The notes below the pieces were generated by a model. That model was not told the origin of the DNA, made no database searches, and worked only from the letters and a program-made list of their open reading frames with translations. From positions 1-29,390 of the forward strand of contig DASRII010000449.1 of NCBI GenBank assembly GCA_035650075.1: a DNA stretch of 29,390 bases. Direction: 5' to 3'. This document shows positions 1 to 7,641 of this stretch, piece after piece (the first letter of the stretch is position 1; each line of letters begins with the position of its first letter). A program made the position numbers and the translations under genes. This stretch comes from DASSUC01 sp035650075. GTDB lineage: Bacteria > Actinomycetota > Actinomycetes > Mycobacteriales > Micromonosporaceae.

Positions 1-2957
1 CCGGAGCTGTAGCACGGGAAGTAGCCGTACACCACGGCCGCCTCGAGCACCTGGTCCGCGACGACCCGGTCGAGCCAGTACCGCAGCCGTGGCCGGCCCT
101 CGGTCTCCACCAGCTCCTCATAGGAGGGTCCGGTGCCGCCCCGCGTACCCCGCAACCCCCACTGGCCCAGGAACGTGGCCCGTTCGTCCAACATGGACGC
201 GAACTCCGCCAGTGCGATACCGCGTACGACCCGCGTGCCGAAGAACGGCGCCCGCGGCGGCTCCACAATAGACACGTCGGAGCGCACCGAGGCATCGTCC
301 AGCGCGGGTAGATCCTCGGCGACCACCGCGCGGTGCCGCTCGCGGCGCTCGCGGCGGGCCGACAGGGCGGCGTCCCGGGCCGGGTCGACCACGACCGCGC
401 CACCACGCTTGGCGGCCATCACTCTGTCCATCAAGGACAATCCCTCGAAGGCGTCCCGGGCGTAGTGCACCTCTCCGGCGTACCTCGACCGCAGGTCATC
501 CTCCACATAGGACCGGGTCAGCGCCGCCCCGCCCAGCAGGACCGGCCACCGCGACGCGACGCCGCGGGTGTTCATCTCCTCCAGGTTCTCCTTCATGATG
601 ACCGTGGACTTCACGAGCAGCCCGGACATCCCGATCGCGTCAGCGGCCGACTCCTCGGCCGCGTCGAGGATCGCCGTGATGGGTTGCTTGATGCCCAGGT
701 TCACCACGTCGTACCCGTTGTTCGACAGGATGATGTCGACGAGGTTCTTGCCGATGTCGTGCACGTCCCCCTTGACCGTGGCGAGCACGATCCGGCCCTT
801 GCCGCCGGCGTCGGACTTCTCCATGTGCGGTTCGAGGTACGCCACCGCCGCCTTCATGACCTCGGCCGACTGCAGCACGAACGGCAGCTGCATCTGTCCC
901 GAGCCGAACAGGTCACCGACGACCTTCATGCCGTCGAGCAGGGTGTCGTTGATGATTTCCAGCGCCGACCGCGACTCGAGGGCGAGGTCGAGGTCCGCCT
1001 CCAGCCCGGTCCGCTCGCCGTCGATGATGCGCCGCTTCAACCGCTCGTCGAGCGGCAGCCCGGCCAGCTCCTGCGCGCGGGACGCCCGCGCCGAAGCCAC
1101 ATCGACGCCCTCGAACAGCTGGATGAACTTCTGCACTGGGTCGTAGCCGTCACGCCGCCGGTCGTACACGAGGTCCAAGGCAACGGAACGGTGCTCGTCA
1201 GGAATCTTCGACATCGGCAGGATCTTCGACGCGTGCACGATCGCCGACGTCAGTCCAGCTTGGACACACTCGTGCAGGAACACCGAGTTGAGTACCTGGC
1301 GCGCGGCCGGGTTCAGTCCAAAGGAGACATTCGAGATGCCGAGCGTGAAGTTGACGCCCGGGTACCGGCGCGCGATCTCGCGGATCGCCTCGATGGTCTC
1401 GATGCCGTCGCGGCGGGTCTCCTCTTGACCGGTCGCGATCGGGAACGTCAGGCAGTCGACGAGGATGTCCGGCACCCGCATGCCCCACCGGCCGGTCAGG
1501 TCGTCGATGAGCCGGGACGCCACGCGGACCTTCCACTCCGCCGTCCGCGCCTGGCCCTCCTCGTCGATGGTCAGCGCCACCACCGCCGCGCCGTGTTCGC
1601 GTACCAGCGGCATCGCCCGCGCGTACCGCGACTCGGGTCCGTCGCCGTCCTCGAAGTTGACCGAGTTGACCACGCACCGGCCGCCGAGCATCTCCAGCCC
1701 AGCCTCGATCACCCCTGGCTCGGTCGAGTCCAGCATCACCGGCAGCGTCGACGCGGTGGCGAACCGCCCGGCCGCCTCGCGCATGTCCACGACGCCGTCC
1801 CGGCCGACGTAGTCGATGCAGAGGTCCAGCAGATGCGAGCCGTCCCGCGCCTGCTCCCGCGCGATCTCGATGCACTTCTGCCAGTCGGCGGCGAGCATCG
1901 CCTCACGGAACGCCTTGGACCCGTTGGCATTGGTCCGCTCCCCCACCATCAGCACGCTCGCGTCCTGGGCGAACGGCACGTGGTGGTAGATCGACGCCAC
2001 GCCGGGCTCGGGCTGCGCCGTCCGCGCCGCCGCCGTCGCGCCCGCCAGCCTGGCCGCAACGGTACCGATGTGCGCCGGCGTCGTACCGCAGCAGCCGCCC
2101 ACCAGTGCCGCGCCGTACTCGGCGACGAACCGGTGCAGCGCCTCCGCCAGCTCGTCCGGGGTCAACGGGTACGCCGCCCCGTCCGGGGTCAGCTCGGGCA
2201 GGCCGGCGTTGGGCATGACCGAGATCGGTACCCGGGCCCGCTGCGACAGGTACCGCAGGTGCTCGCTCATCTCGGCCGGACCGGTGGCACAGTTCAGCCC
2301 GATGAGGTCGATGCCCAGCGGCTCGAGAGCGGTCAGCGCGGCCCCGATCTCGCTACCGAGCAGCATCGTGCCGGTCGTCTCGACGGTCACCTGGCAGATC
2401 AGCGGTACCGTCCGCCCTTCGGCCGCCATCGCCCGCCGGGAGCCGATCACCGCCGCCTTGGCCTGCAGCAGGTCCTGGCACGTCTCGACGATCAATGCGT
2501 CCGCGCCGCCGGCCAGCAGCCCCGCGGCGTTCTCGAGGTACGCGTCCCGCAGTGTCGCGTACGGCGTGTGACCCAGCGTCGGCAGCTTCGTACCCGGGCC
2601 GATCGACCCGATGACGTAGCGCGGCCGTTCCGGGCGCGACCAGCCGTCAGCCACCTCCCGCGCCAGCCTCGCCCCGGCCTCGGACAGCTCCCTGATCCGG
2701 TGGGTGATGTCGTACTCGCCCAGGTTGCCTAGGTTTGCCCCGAACGTGTTTGTCTCGACGCAGTCCGCCCCCGCGGCCAGGTACGCGTCGTGCACCCCCC
2801 GTACGATGTCCGGCCGGGTCACGTTGAGGATCTCGTTGCAGCCCTCGTAGCCCGCGAAGTCGTCCAGCGTCGGGTCGGCGGACTGCAGCATCGTGCCCAT
2901 GGCACCGTCTGCGATCAGCACCCGCTCAGCCAACGCATCCAGGAACGAGATCGGCAT
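1..2957 (-). CDS. metH: Cobalamin-dependent methionine synthase MetH, 3' end outside the window
   Basis: Transfers a methyl group from 5-methyltetrahydrofolate to homocysteine through enzyme-bound cobalamin, in the cytoplasm. The 985 codons visible cover the homocysteine domain (about residues 1-320), the pterin-binding domain (about 340-610), the cobalamin cap and binding domains (about 640-870) and the start of the AdoMet reactivation domain. Zinc ligands Cys223 (LNCATGPAEM) and Cys289/Cys290 (GGCCGTTPAHI) are present. The DVHDIGKN loop at 744-767 supplies His733, the lower cobalt ligand. The last residues before the edge (VVYGYFP) fit the AdoMet domain. Family members run to about 1150-1250 residues, so roughly 200 are missing. 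The ATG at 2957 starts the typical glycine-rich N-terminus (DGAMGTMLQ) and has a -10 hexamer six bases upstream. It is divergent from the PAC2 gene. Confidence 0.97.
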   Translation of the reverse strand, partial: MPISFLDALAERVLIADGAMGTMLQSADPTLDDFAGYEGCNEILNVTRPDIVRGVHDAYLAAGADCVETNTFGANLGNLGEYDITHRIRELSEAGARLAREVADGWSRPERPRYVIGSIGPGTKLPTLGHTPYATLRDAYLENAAGLLAGGADALIVETCQDLLQAKAAVIGSRRAMAAEGRTVPLICQVTVETTGTMLLGSEIGAALTALEPLGIDLIGLNCATGPAEMSEHLRYLSQRARVPISVMPNAGLPELTPDGAAYPLTPDELAEALHRFVAEYGAALVGGCCGTTPAHIGTVAARLAGATAAARTAQPEPGVASIYHHVPFAQDASVLMVGERTNANGSKAFREAMLAADWQKCIEIAREQARDGSHLLDLCIDYVGRDGVVDMREAAGRFATASTLPVMLDSTEPGVIEAGLEMLGGRCVVNSVNFEDGDGPESRYARAMPLVREHGAAVVALTIDEEGQARTAEWKVRVASRLIDDLTGRWGMRVPDILVDCLTFPIATGQEETRRDGIETIEAIREIARRYPGVNFTLGISNVSFGLNPAARQVLNSVFLHECVQAGLTSAIVHASKILPMSKIPDEHRSVALDLVYDRRRDGYDPVQKFIQLFEGVDVASARASRAQELAGLPLDERLKRRIIDGERTGLEADLDLALESRSALEIINDTLLDGMKVVGDLFGSGQMQLPFVLQSAEVMKAAVAYLEPHMEKSDAGGKGRIVLATVKGDVHDIGKNLVDIILSNNGYDVVNLGIKQPITAILDAAEESAADAIGMSGLLVKSTVIMKENLEEMNTRGVASRWPVLLGGAALTRSYVEDDLRSRYAGEVHYARDAFEGLSLMDRVMAAKRGGAVVVDPARDAALSARRERRERHRAVVAEDLPALDDASVRSDVSIVEPPRAPFFGTRVVRGIALAEFASMLDERATFLGQWGLRGTRGGTGPSYEELVETEGRPRLRYWLDRVVADQVLEAAVVYGYFPCYSS

Positions 2958-2963
2958 GTCACC

Positions 2964-2969
2964 AGGTTA
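2964..2969 (-). promoter_or_regulatory. -10 hexamer of metH, leaderless type
   Basis: TAACCT on the minus strand ends six bases before the metH ATG, so transcription would begin at or next to the start codon. There is no purine-rich Shine-Dalgarno sequence just before the ATG. I see no convincing -35. Confidence 0.55.
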
Positions 2970-3033
2970 GTGCGTGGTGCTCGGGTTCCGGTCGAGCGGT
3001 GTGGGAGTGGGGCCAGTGTGGGCCCGGCCACGT

Positions 3034-3039
3034 AGGCTG
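3034..3039 (+). promoter_or_regulatory. -10 hexamer of the PAC2 gene, leaderless type
   Basis: TAGGCT ends five bases before the GTG at 3045. This places the start point about at the G of the initiation codon. No ribosome binding site is visible, which agrees with a leaderless mRNA. Confidence 0.6.
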
Positions 3040-3044
3040 GCAGC

Positions 3045-3908
3045 GTGACCGAGTTCGACGGCTTGCCGGTGTTGCGCTCTCCCGTCGCGATCGCGGCGTT
3101 CGAGGGCTGGAACGACGCCGCCGACGCCTCCACCGCCGCAGTCGAGCACCTCGAACAGGTGTGGGAGGCCCGCCAGATAGCCGCATTGGATCCCGAGGAG
3201 TTCTACGACTTTCAGGTGAACCGGCCAACGGTCATGCTCGCGGACGGCGAGACCCGCCGTATCGAATGGCCGACCACCCGGTTCGCCGTGGCCAGCCCTG
3301 CCGGGACCGACCGAGACGTCGTACTCATCCGGGGGATCGAGCCGAGCATGCGTTGGCGCACGTTCTCCGACGAAGTGTTGGAGATCTGTCACAGCCTCGA
3401 GGTCACCCGGATCGTGCTGCTCGGGGCGTTGCTGGCCGACGTGCCGTACACCCGGCCACTGCCGATCAGCGGCAGTGCCTCGGACCGCGGCGAGGCGGTC
3501 CGGCTCAACCTGACGCCGACGCGGTACGAGGGGCCGACCGGCATCGTCGGCGTGCTGCACGACGCGTGCGCGCGGGCCGAGCTCGAGGCGGTGTCGTTCT
3601 GGGTGCACGTGCCGCACTACGCCAACAACCCGCCGTGCCCGAAGGCCACGCTCGCCCTGCTGCACCGCGTCGAGGACCTGCTCGACCTGCCGGTACCGAT
3701 GGTCGACCTCGCCGAGGAGGCGGCCGAATGGGAGCAGCGCGTCCGCGCCACCGCCGAGCAGGACGCCGAGCTCGGTGAGTACGTCCGTGAGCTGGAAGAA
3801 CGCGTCGGCGACGCCGGCATCCAGCCCCTCTCCGGCGACGAGATCGCCCAAGAGTTCGAGAAGTACCTCCGCCGTCGCGGCGGCTCCGCAGGCCCCCGCC
3901 AAGCCTGA
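3045..3908 (+). CDS. PAC2 (proteasome assembly chaperone-like) family protein
   Basis: A 287-residue protein of the PAC2 family, which is related to eukaryotic proteasome assembly chaperones and is found across actinobacteria. Its biochemical role there is not settled. Family features include the N-terminal IAAFEGWNDAADA segment (about residues 15-28), the central VVLIRGIEPSMRW segment, and the VLLGALLADVPYTRP segment (about 130-145). The C-terminal third is acidic and helical, rich in Glu and Arg. The start is the GTG at 3045, which begins the family-typical MTEFDGLPVL sequence and directly follows a -10 hexamer. It is transcribed alone, divergent from metH, and followed at once by a long inverted repeat. 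Assignment to the family is firm, but the function is unknown. Confidence 0.9.
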   Translation: MTEFDGLPVLRSPVAIAAFEGWNDAADASTAAVEHLEQVWEARQIAALDPEEFYDFQVNRPTVMLADGETRRIEWPTTRFAVASPAGTDRDVVLIRGIEPSMRWRTFSDEVLEICHSLEVTRIVLLGALLADVPYTRPLPISGSASDRGEAVRLNLTPTRYEGPTGIVGVLHDACARAELEAVSFWVHVPHYANNPPCPKATLALLHRVEDLLDLPVPMVDLAEEAAEWEQRVRATAEQDAELGEYVRELEERVGDAGIQPLSGDEIAQEFEKYLRRRGGSAGPRQA

Positions 3909-3917
3909 CCCCCAGCC

Positions 3918-3982
3918 CGTCGATCAAGGACTTGTGCACACGGTTGGATCTCTAAACCGTGTGCACAAGTCCTTGATCGACG
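3918..3982. repeat. Perfect 28-bp inverted repeat, 9-base loop
   Basis: Arms 3918-3945 and 3955-3982 are perfect reverse complements around a 9-base loop. The element starts nine bases after the PAC2 stop codon and lies upstream of the GntR promoter. It could fold into a very stable hairpin on either strand and act as a bidirectional terminator, but there is no T tract on either side. Arm sequence resembles the hairpin at 19368-19428, sharing the GATCA core and the same flanking pattern. Confidence 0.9.
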
Positions 3983-4012
3983 CAAAAGGGGCGGCGCGTC
4001 ATAGCGCGTATC

Positions 4013-4032
4013 GCTTCCTAGGAAGCTAGGTT
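4013..4032 (+). promoter_or_regulatory. Operator palindrome overlapping the leaderless GntR promoter
   Basis: GCTTCCTAGGAAGC at 4013-4026 is a perfect 14-base palindrome. It abuts a -10 hexamer TAGGTT at 4027-4032, which ends seven bases before the ATG at 4040. A dimeric regulator bound there would block RNA polymerase. Autoregulation by the GntR protein encoded next is the simple reading, by inference from how this family usually works. Confidence 0.6.
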
Positions 4033-4039
4033 GTCAGGT

Positions 4040-4837
4040 ATGAGCACCATCAACCCGGGGGCGGCGGAGTTCCCGCACCGGCAGATCGCGGCACAGCTTC
4101 GGGCCAGGATCCGTCGGGGCGACTGGGCACCGGGCGAGCGCCTGCCGTCGATCCCGACGATCGCGTCGACGTACGGGGTCGCGAAGCAGACCGTCCAGCG
4201 CACGATCGACCAGCTGCGCATCGAGGGTCTGTTGATCACGAAGCCTGGCTCCGGCACCTACGTCCGCGGTACCAAGCGGCGGCTCAACCGGCTGTCCCGC
4301 GGACGGTACGGCGCTCAGCGCGGCTACCACGCCGACCTCGCGGCCCGGTACCGGCAGCAGCTGACCGAGGTGGGCCGCTCCCCTGCCCCGCCCGAGGTGG
4401 CCGACGCGTTCGGGGTCTCCGACGGTGCCGAGCTGATCGTGCGCCGGCATCTCGTGCGCACCCAGGACCAGGCGGTCGAGGTGGGCGCCTCGTGGTTCAA
4501 GCCCGCCGACGCGACCGGTACGAGCCTCGAGCGGTACGAGGCCTTCGGCCGCCCGCTCTACCAGGAGGCCGAGGAGGCCACCGGCCGCCGGTACGCCAGC
4601 GCTACCGATCAGGTGACCGCGCGCCTGCCCACCCGGGAGGAGGCGGAGCTGCTGCAGATCCGGCCGGACACGCCGGTGCTGCACCTGCTGCACGTGGCGT
4701 ACGACCCGGAGCACAAGCCGATCGAGGTCGCCACGGCCACCTGGCCCGGTCCGGTGACCGCGCTGACGGAGCAGTACGCGATTCCCGGTACGCGCGAACG
4801 TCGCGAGCACAACGGCCCGGCCGACGAGTGGGTCTAG
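4040..4837 (+). CDS. GntR/HutC-type transcriptional regulator with UTRA domain
   Basis: A 265-residue cytoplasmic DNA-binding regulator. The N-terminal winged helix (about residues 14-77) has the typical GntR features: RIRRGDWAPGERLPS, the recognition stretch ASTYGVAKQTVQRTI, and the wing GSGTYV. A UTRA effector domain follows (about 100-245), with a conserved ending of the TWPGPVTAL type. The ligand cannot be told from the sequence. I chose the ATG at 4040 over the in-frame TTG at 4031 because a -10 hexamer ends seven bases before the ATG. The TAG stop shares the palindrome CTAG at 4834-4837 with the stop of convergent mshC. No obvious metabolic target gene is adjacent, so it may act only on itself or on distant genes. 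Confidence 0.9.
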   Translation: MSTINPGAAEFPHRQIAAQLRARIRRGDWAPGERLPSIPTIASTYGVAKQTVQRTIDQLRIEGLLITKPGSGTYVRGTKRRLNRLSRGRYGAQRGYHADLAARYRQQLTEVGRSPAPPEVADAFGVSDGAELIVRRHLVRTQDQAVEVGASWFKPADATGTSLERYEAFGRPLYQEAEEATGRRYASATDQVTARLPTREEAELLQIRPDTPVLHLLHVAYDPEHKPIEVATATWPGPVTALTEQYAIPGTRERREHNGPADEWV

Positions 4838-6072
4838 AGCAGCACGCCCAGCAGGCCGTCCACTGTGGAGGCCACGATGACCGGAGCGTCCACATCGGAC
4901 CCGGTGTCGGCGAGGGCGGCGTCCGCCCAAGCGTCCACAAGCGACAGTACGCCCGGCGTGTCGAGGTCGTCGGCGAGCCGCTCGCGTACCCCAGCCAGCA
5001 GCTCGGCCCCGGACGGCCCGGACGGCCGGACGACGGCCTCGCGCCACCGGGCCAGGCGCAGCTCCGCGGTCTTGAGCATGTCGTCGGTCCATTGCCGGTC
5101 GGTGCGGTAGTGGTCGGCCAGCAGCGCGAGCCGGGTGGCCATCGGGTCGACGCCGTCCGCGCGTAGCCGGGACACGAACACGAGGTTGCCGCGCGATTTG
5201 GACATCTTCTCGCCGTTCAGCCCGATCATGCCGGCGTGCACGTAGTGCCGGGCGAACGGCGCCACCCCGGTCAGCCGCTCGGCATGCGCGGCCGAACACT
5301 CGTGGTGCGGGAACAGCAGGTCGTTGCCGCCGCCCTGAACGTCGATCTGGATACCGAGGTGGTCGATCGCGATCACCGCGCACTCGATATGCCAGCCGGG
5401 GCGGCCGGGGCCGAGCGGACCGCCCTCCCAGGCCGGCTCGCCGTCGCGGGCGCCGCGCCACAGCAACGGGTCGAGCGGGTCGCGCTTGCCGACGCGTTCC
5501 GGATCGCCGCCGCGCTCGGCGAAGTACACCAGCATCTGTTCACGGGTCAGGTGCGACTCGTACCCGAACCGGGGCGCCGCGGTGTTGTCGAAGTAGACAT
5601 CGCCGGAGCCGTCCTCGAGGCGGTACGCCGCGCCGTCGGCGAGCAGGTCGACGACGCGCTCGGCAATCGCCGGGATCGACTCGACCGCGCCGATGTACTG
5701 CGTCGGCGGGATGTTCCGCAGGGCCTCCATGTCCTCCCGGAACAGCGCGGTCTCCCGCATCGCCAGGACCACCCAGTCCTCACCGTCCCGTTCCGCGCGC
5801 TCGAGCAGCGGTTCGTCGATGTCGGTGACGTTCTGCACGTAACGCACCTCGTGCCCGGCATCGCGCCAGGCCCGCTGCACGAGGTCGAACGTGATCATCG
5901 TGGCCGCGTGCCCGAGGTGGGTGGCGTCGTACGGCGTGATCCCGCACACGTAGAGCGTGGCTGGGCCGGATGGCTGGGTCGGGTACACCAGCTGTCGCGC
6001 GGAGTCGAACAGGGCCAGTGGTCGGCCCTCTCCCGACAACAGCGGTACCCCGTGCCCAGCCCACGACTCCAT
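4834..6072 (-). CDS. mshC: Cysteine:GlcN-Ins ligase MshC, mycothiol biosynthesis
   Basis: Joins L-cysteine to 1D-myo-inosityl 2-amino-2-deoxy-alpha-D-glucopyranoside at the expense of ATP, the third dedicated step in making mycothiol, the main actinobacterial thiol. The 412-residue length is that of the family. It is a class I aminoacyl-tRNA synthetase-like fold related to cysteinyl-tRNA synthetase. The HIGH-type signature THLGH is at 51-55 and KMSKS at 289-293. The zinc ligands Cys43, Cys231 and His256 fall at the same numbers I recall for the mycobacterial enzyme. GWHIECAVIA and the YVCGITPYD N-terminal signature distinguish it from CysS. The ATG at 6072 follows a -10 hexamer by seven bases, so it can be transcribed apart from the upstream kinase-like gene, whose stop is 63 bases away. 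Confidence 0.96.
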   Translation of the reverse strand: MESWAGHGVPLLSGEGRPLALFDSARQLVYPTQPSGPATLYVCGITPYDATHLGHAATMITFDLVQRAWRDAGHEVRYVQNVTDIDEPLLERAERDGEDWVVLAMRETALFREDMEALRNIPPTQYIGAVESIPAIAERVVDLLADGAAYRLEDGSGDVYFDNTAAPRFGYESHLTREQMLVYFAERGGDPERVGKRDPLDPLLWRGARDGEPAWEGGPLGPGRPGWHIECAVIAIDHLGIQIDVQGGGNDLLFPHHECSAAHAERLTGVAPFARHYVHAGMIGLNGEKMSKSRGNLVFVSRLRADGVDPMATRLALLADHYRTDRQWTDDMLKTAELRLARWREAVVRPSGPSGAELLAGVRERLADDLDTPGVLSLVDAWADAALADTGSDVDAPVIVASTVDGLLGVLL

Positions 6073-6079
6073 GCGGATC

Positions 6080-6085
6080 AGCCTA
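6080..6085 (-). promoter_or_regulatory. -10 hexamer of mshC, leaderless type
   Basis: TAGGCT on the minus strand, identical to the hexamer in front of the PAC2 gene, ends seven bases before the mshC ATG. It would give mshC its own promoter inside the gene block. Confidence 0.55.
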
Positions 6086-6135
6086 ACGAGACCGGCGCTG
6101 CCGGTCCCGCGCGCGTGACCGGCGCAACACGCTGA

Positions 6136-6954
6136 TCAGATGGGAGGCCACGGAAGTGGCGGCCAGTCATGGTCCGGTTGCGGGAAGCAACGCGCGGCCA
6201 ACAACCGGTCGATGCGGGCGCCCACGGCGGTTACCTCGCCCGCGGTCAGATGGGCGGCCAGGCCCGAGCCCAGCGGGCCGGCGAGGTCGGCGCGCAACGC
6301 GGTGAGCACCTCCACCGCGTCGGCCGGCAGCGGGTCACCGGCCCATCCCCAGAGCACCGTGCGGAGCTTGTCGTCGGTATGGAAGCACACCCCGTGGTCG
6401 ACACCGTACAACCGTCCATCCACATTGGACACAAGGTGGCCACCCTTGCGGTCGGCGTTGTTGACGACCGCGTCGAACACCGCCACGTGGGCCAGCCGGG
6501 AGTCGTCGGAGTGCGCGAGCGCGTACGCCTCGCCGGACTCGTCCCGCGCCGCGGCCACCGAGTGCCATCCCGGCGGGACTCCCTGGGCCGGTACGAAGCC
6601 CAGCACCGGCTCGACCTCGTCCGGCTCGTCTATCCACAGTTGACACGCGCCGACACCGAGCGGACCCTCCCGCAACACAGTGGGCGGCACGATTCCCCAG
6701 CCGGTAGCGGTCGAGACGAGGTACGCCGACACCTCCCGCCCGGCCAGCGTTCCGTCCGGGAAGTCCCACAGTGGACGTTCGCCGCGCACCGGCTTGTACA
6801 CGCAGCGCCGCACCACGCCGTCGAGCGAGACGAACGCCCGCAGCGTCGTGTTGGAAGCCTCGACCAACCGCCCCTCGAGCTCGAGCGTGCCGTCCCGGAC
6901 CAGCGCGAGCCCGACCTCGTCCGGCAGCGGCGCGACGTCGACGGGCGCCGTCAT
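6136..6954 (-). CDS. PI3/PI4-kinase-like protein (SCO1664/TIGR03843 family), function unknown
   Basis: A 272-residue cytoplasmic protein of an actinobacterial family with a phosphatidylinositol-kinase-like fold. The region around residues 160-195 has the catalytic-loop-like motif NNADRKGGH followed by YGVDHG, matching the Asp...Asn and DxG-type metal-binding layout of the PI-kinase/HipA-like superfamily. CVYKPVRGERPLWDFP near residue 52 looks like the lysine-containing nucleotide-binding strand. The substrate is unknown. It lies six bases after the DUF3090 gene and upstream of mshC, and I recall the same order in Streptomyces and mycobacteria. Because mycothiol contains inositol, a link to an inositol-like substrate is tempting but is only inference. 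The start is the ATG at 6954. Confidence 0.85.
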   Translation of the reverse strand: MTAPVDVAPLPDEVGLALVRDGTLELEGRLVEASNTTLRAFVSLDGVVRRCVYKPVRGERPLWDFPDGTLAGREVSAYLVSTATGWGIVPPTVLREGPLGVGACQLWIDEPDEVEPVLGFVPAQGVPPGWHSVAAARDESGEAYALAHSDDSRLAHVAVFDAVVNNADRKGGHLVSNVDGRLYGVDHGVCFHTDDKLRTVLWGWAGDPLPADAVEVLTALRADLAGPLGSGLAAHLTAGEVTAVGARIDRLLAARCFPQPDHDWPPLPWPPI

Positions 6955-6960
6955 GGGGGC

Positions 6961-7560
6961 CTACCGGTGGTAGCCGTTGTGGCGCGGGCAGAGGTGGCCC
7001 GTCGGGTCCAGCGGCTGGCCGCACAGCGGGCAGGGCGGGCGCCCCGCGGCGACGACCCGGCGGGCGCGCTCGATGAACGCCCGGGTCTCCGCGGGAGTCA
7101 GCCGGACCCGTAGCCGGTCGAGGTCCTCGTCCGGCTCTTCCTCCGCCTCGCGCTCCTCCGCCGCGGCGCCCAGGGCTTCGCTGAGTGCCTCGCCGAGCGC
7201 GTCGGCGTCGACCTCGACGTCCGACTGGGCGATCGCCTCGATGACGACGGTCGCGCTGTCCACGTCGAAGGCCAACCCGAGCGTGCCGACCCGGAACTCC
7301 TCGTCGACCGGCAACTCCAGCGGCTCGTTGTCGCTAGGGGCCACGGGCTCCGGCACCTCCAGGCCGAACCGGCGGGCCGCCTCGGTCAGCAGCTCGTCCA
7401 GCTTCTCGGCGAGGAGTGCGACCTGCACCTTCTCCAGCACGACGCTGACCAGCCGGCCACCGCCGCGCGCCTGCAGGAAGAACGTCCGTTCACCCGGCGG
7501 CCCGACGGTCCCGGCCACGAACCGCTCGGGCGGCTCGAACGCGTACACCTGGTGGGCCAT
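6961..7560 (-). CDS. DUF3090 family protein with C-terminal zinc-ribbon-like cysteines
   Basis: A 199-residue protein of the actinobacterial DUF3090 (TIGR03847) family, function unknown. The N-terminal half is a compact beta-rich domain (HQVYAFEPPERFVAGTVG...FFLQARGG), followed by an acidic stretch near residues 130-145. The C-terminal tail is CPLCGQPLDPTGHLCPRHNG, which resembles a zinc ribbon with CxxC and CxxH pairs. I place the start at the ATG at 7560 rather than an in-frame ATG four codons upstream, because a -10 hexamer ends seven bases before 7560 and would overlap the longer version. It is followed after six bases by the kinase-like gene, so the two are probably cotranscribed. Confidence 0.88.
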   Translation of the reverse strand: MAHQVYAFEPPERFVAGTVGPPGERTFFLQARGGGRLVSVVLEKVQVALLAEKLDELLTEAARRFGLEVPEPVAPSDNEPLELPVDEEFRVGTLGLAFDVDSATVVIEAIAQSDVEVDADALGEALSEALGAAAEEREAEEEPDEDLDRLRVRLTPAETRAFIERARRVVAAGRPPCPLCGQPLDPTGHLCPRHNGYHR

Positions 7561-7567
7561 AGCACCG

Positions 7568-7573
7568 ACCATA
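7568..7573 (-). promoter_or_regulatory. -10 hexamer of the DUF3090 gene, leaderless type
   Basis: TATGGT on the minus strand ends seven bases before the ATG at 7560. It overlaps the alternative upstream ATG at 7572, which argues against that longer start. Confidence 0.55.
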
Positions 7574-7641
7574 TCCGGCTGGACCGCCCCGGCGCGCGTC
7601 GGTATGGATCAATAACCTCTGGCGAGCCGTCGCGAAGGCTC

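Noticed and set aside
333..2732. 799-codon open frame on the plus strand
   Set aside because: It runs antisense to metH, whose product has all expected motifs. Long antisense frames are common in GC-rich DNA, and its translation is Arg/Gly/His-rich without any recognisable domain.
2958..3044. Cobalamin or SAM riboswitch before metH
   Set aside because: The 87-base gap is too short and lacks conserved riboswitch boxes; the promoter appears leaderless.
2967..3902. 311-codon open frame antisense to the PAC2 gene
   Set aside because: The plus-strand PAC2 protein has clear family sequence and a promoter; the antisense product shows none.
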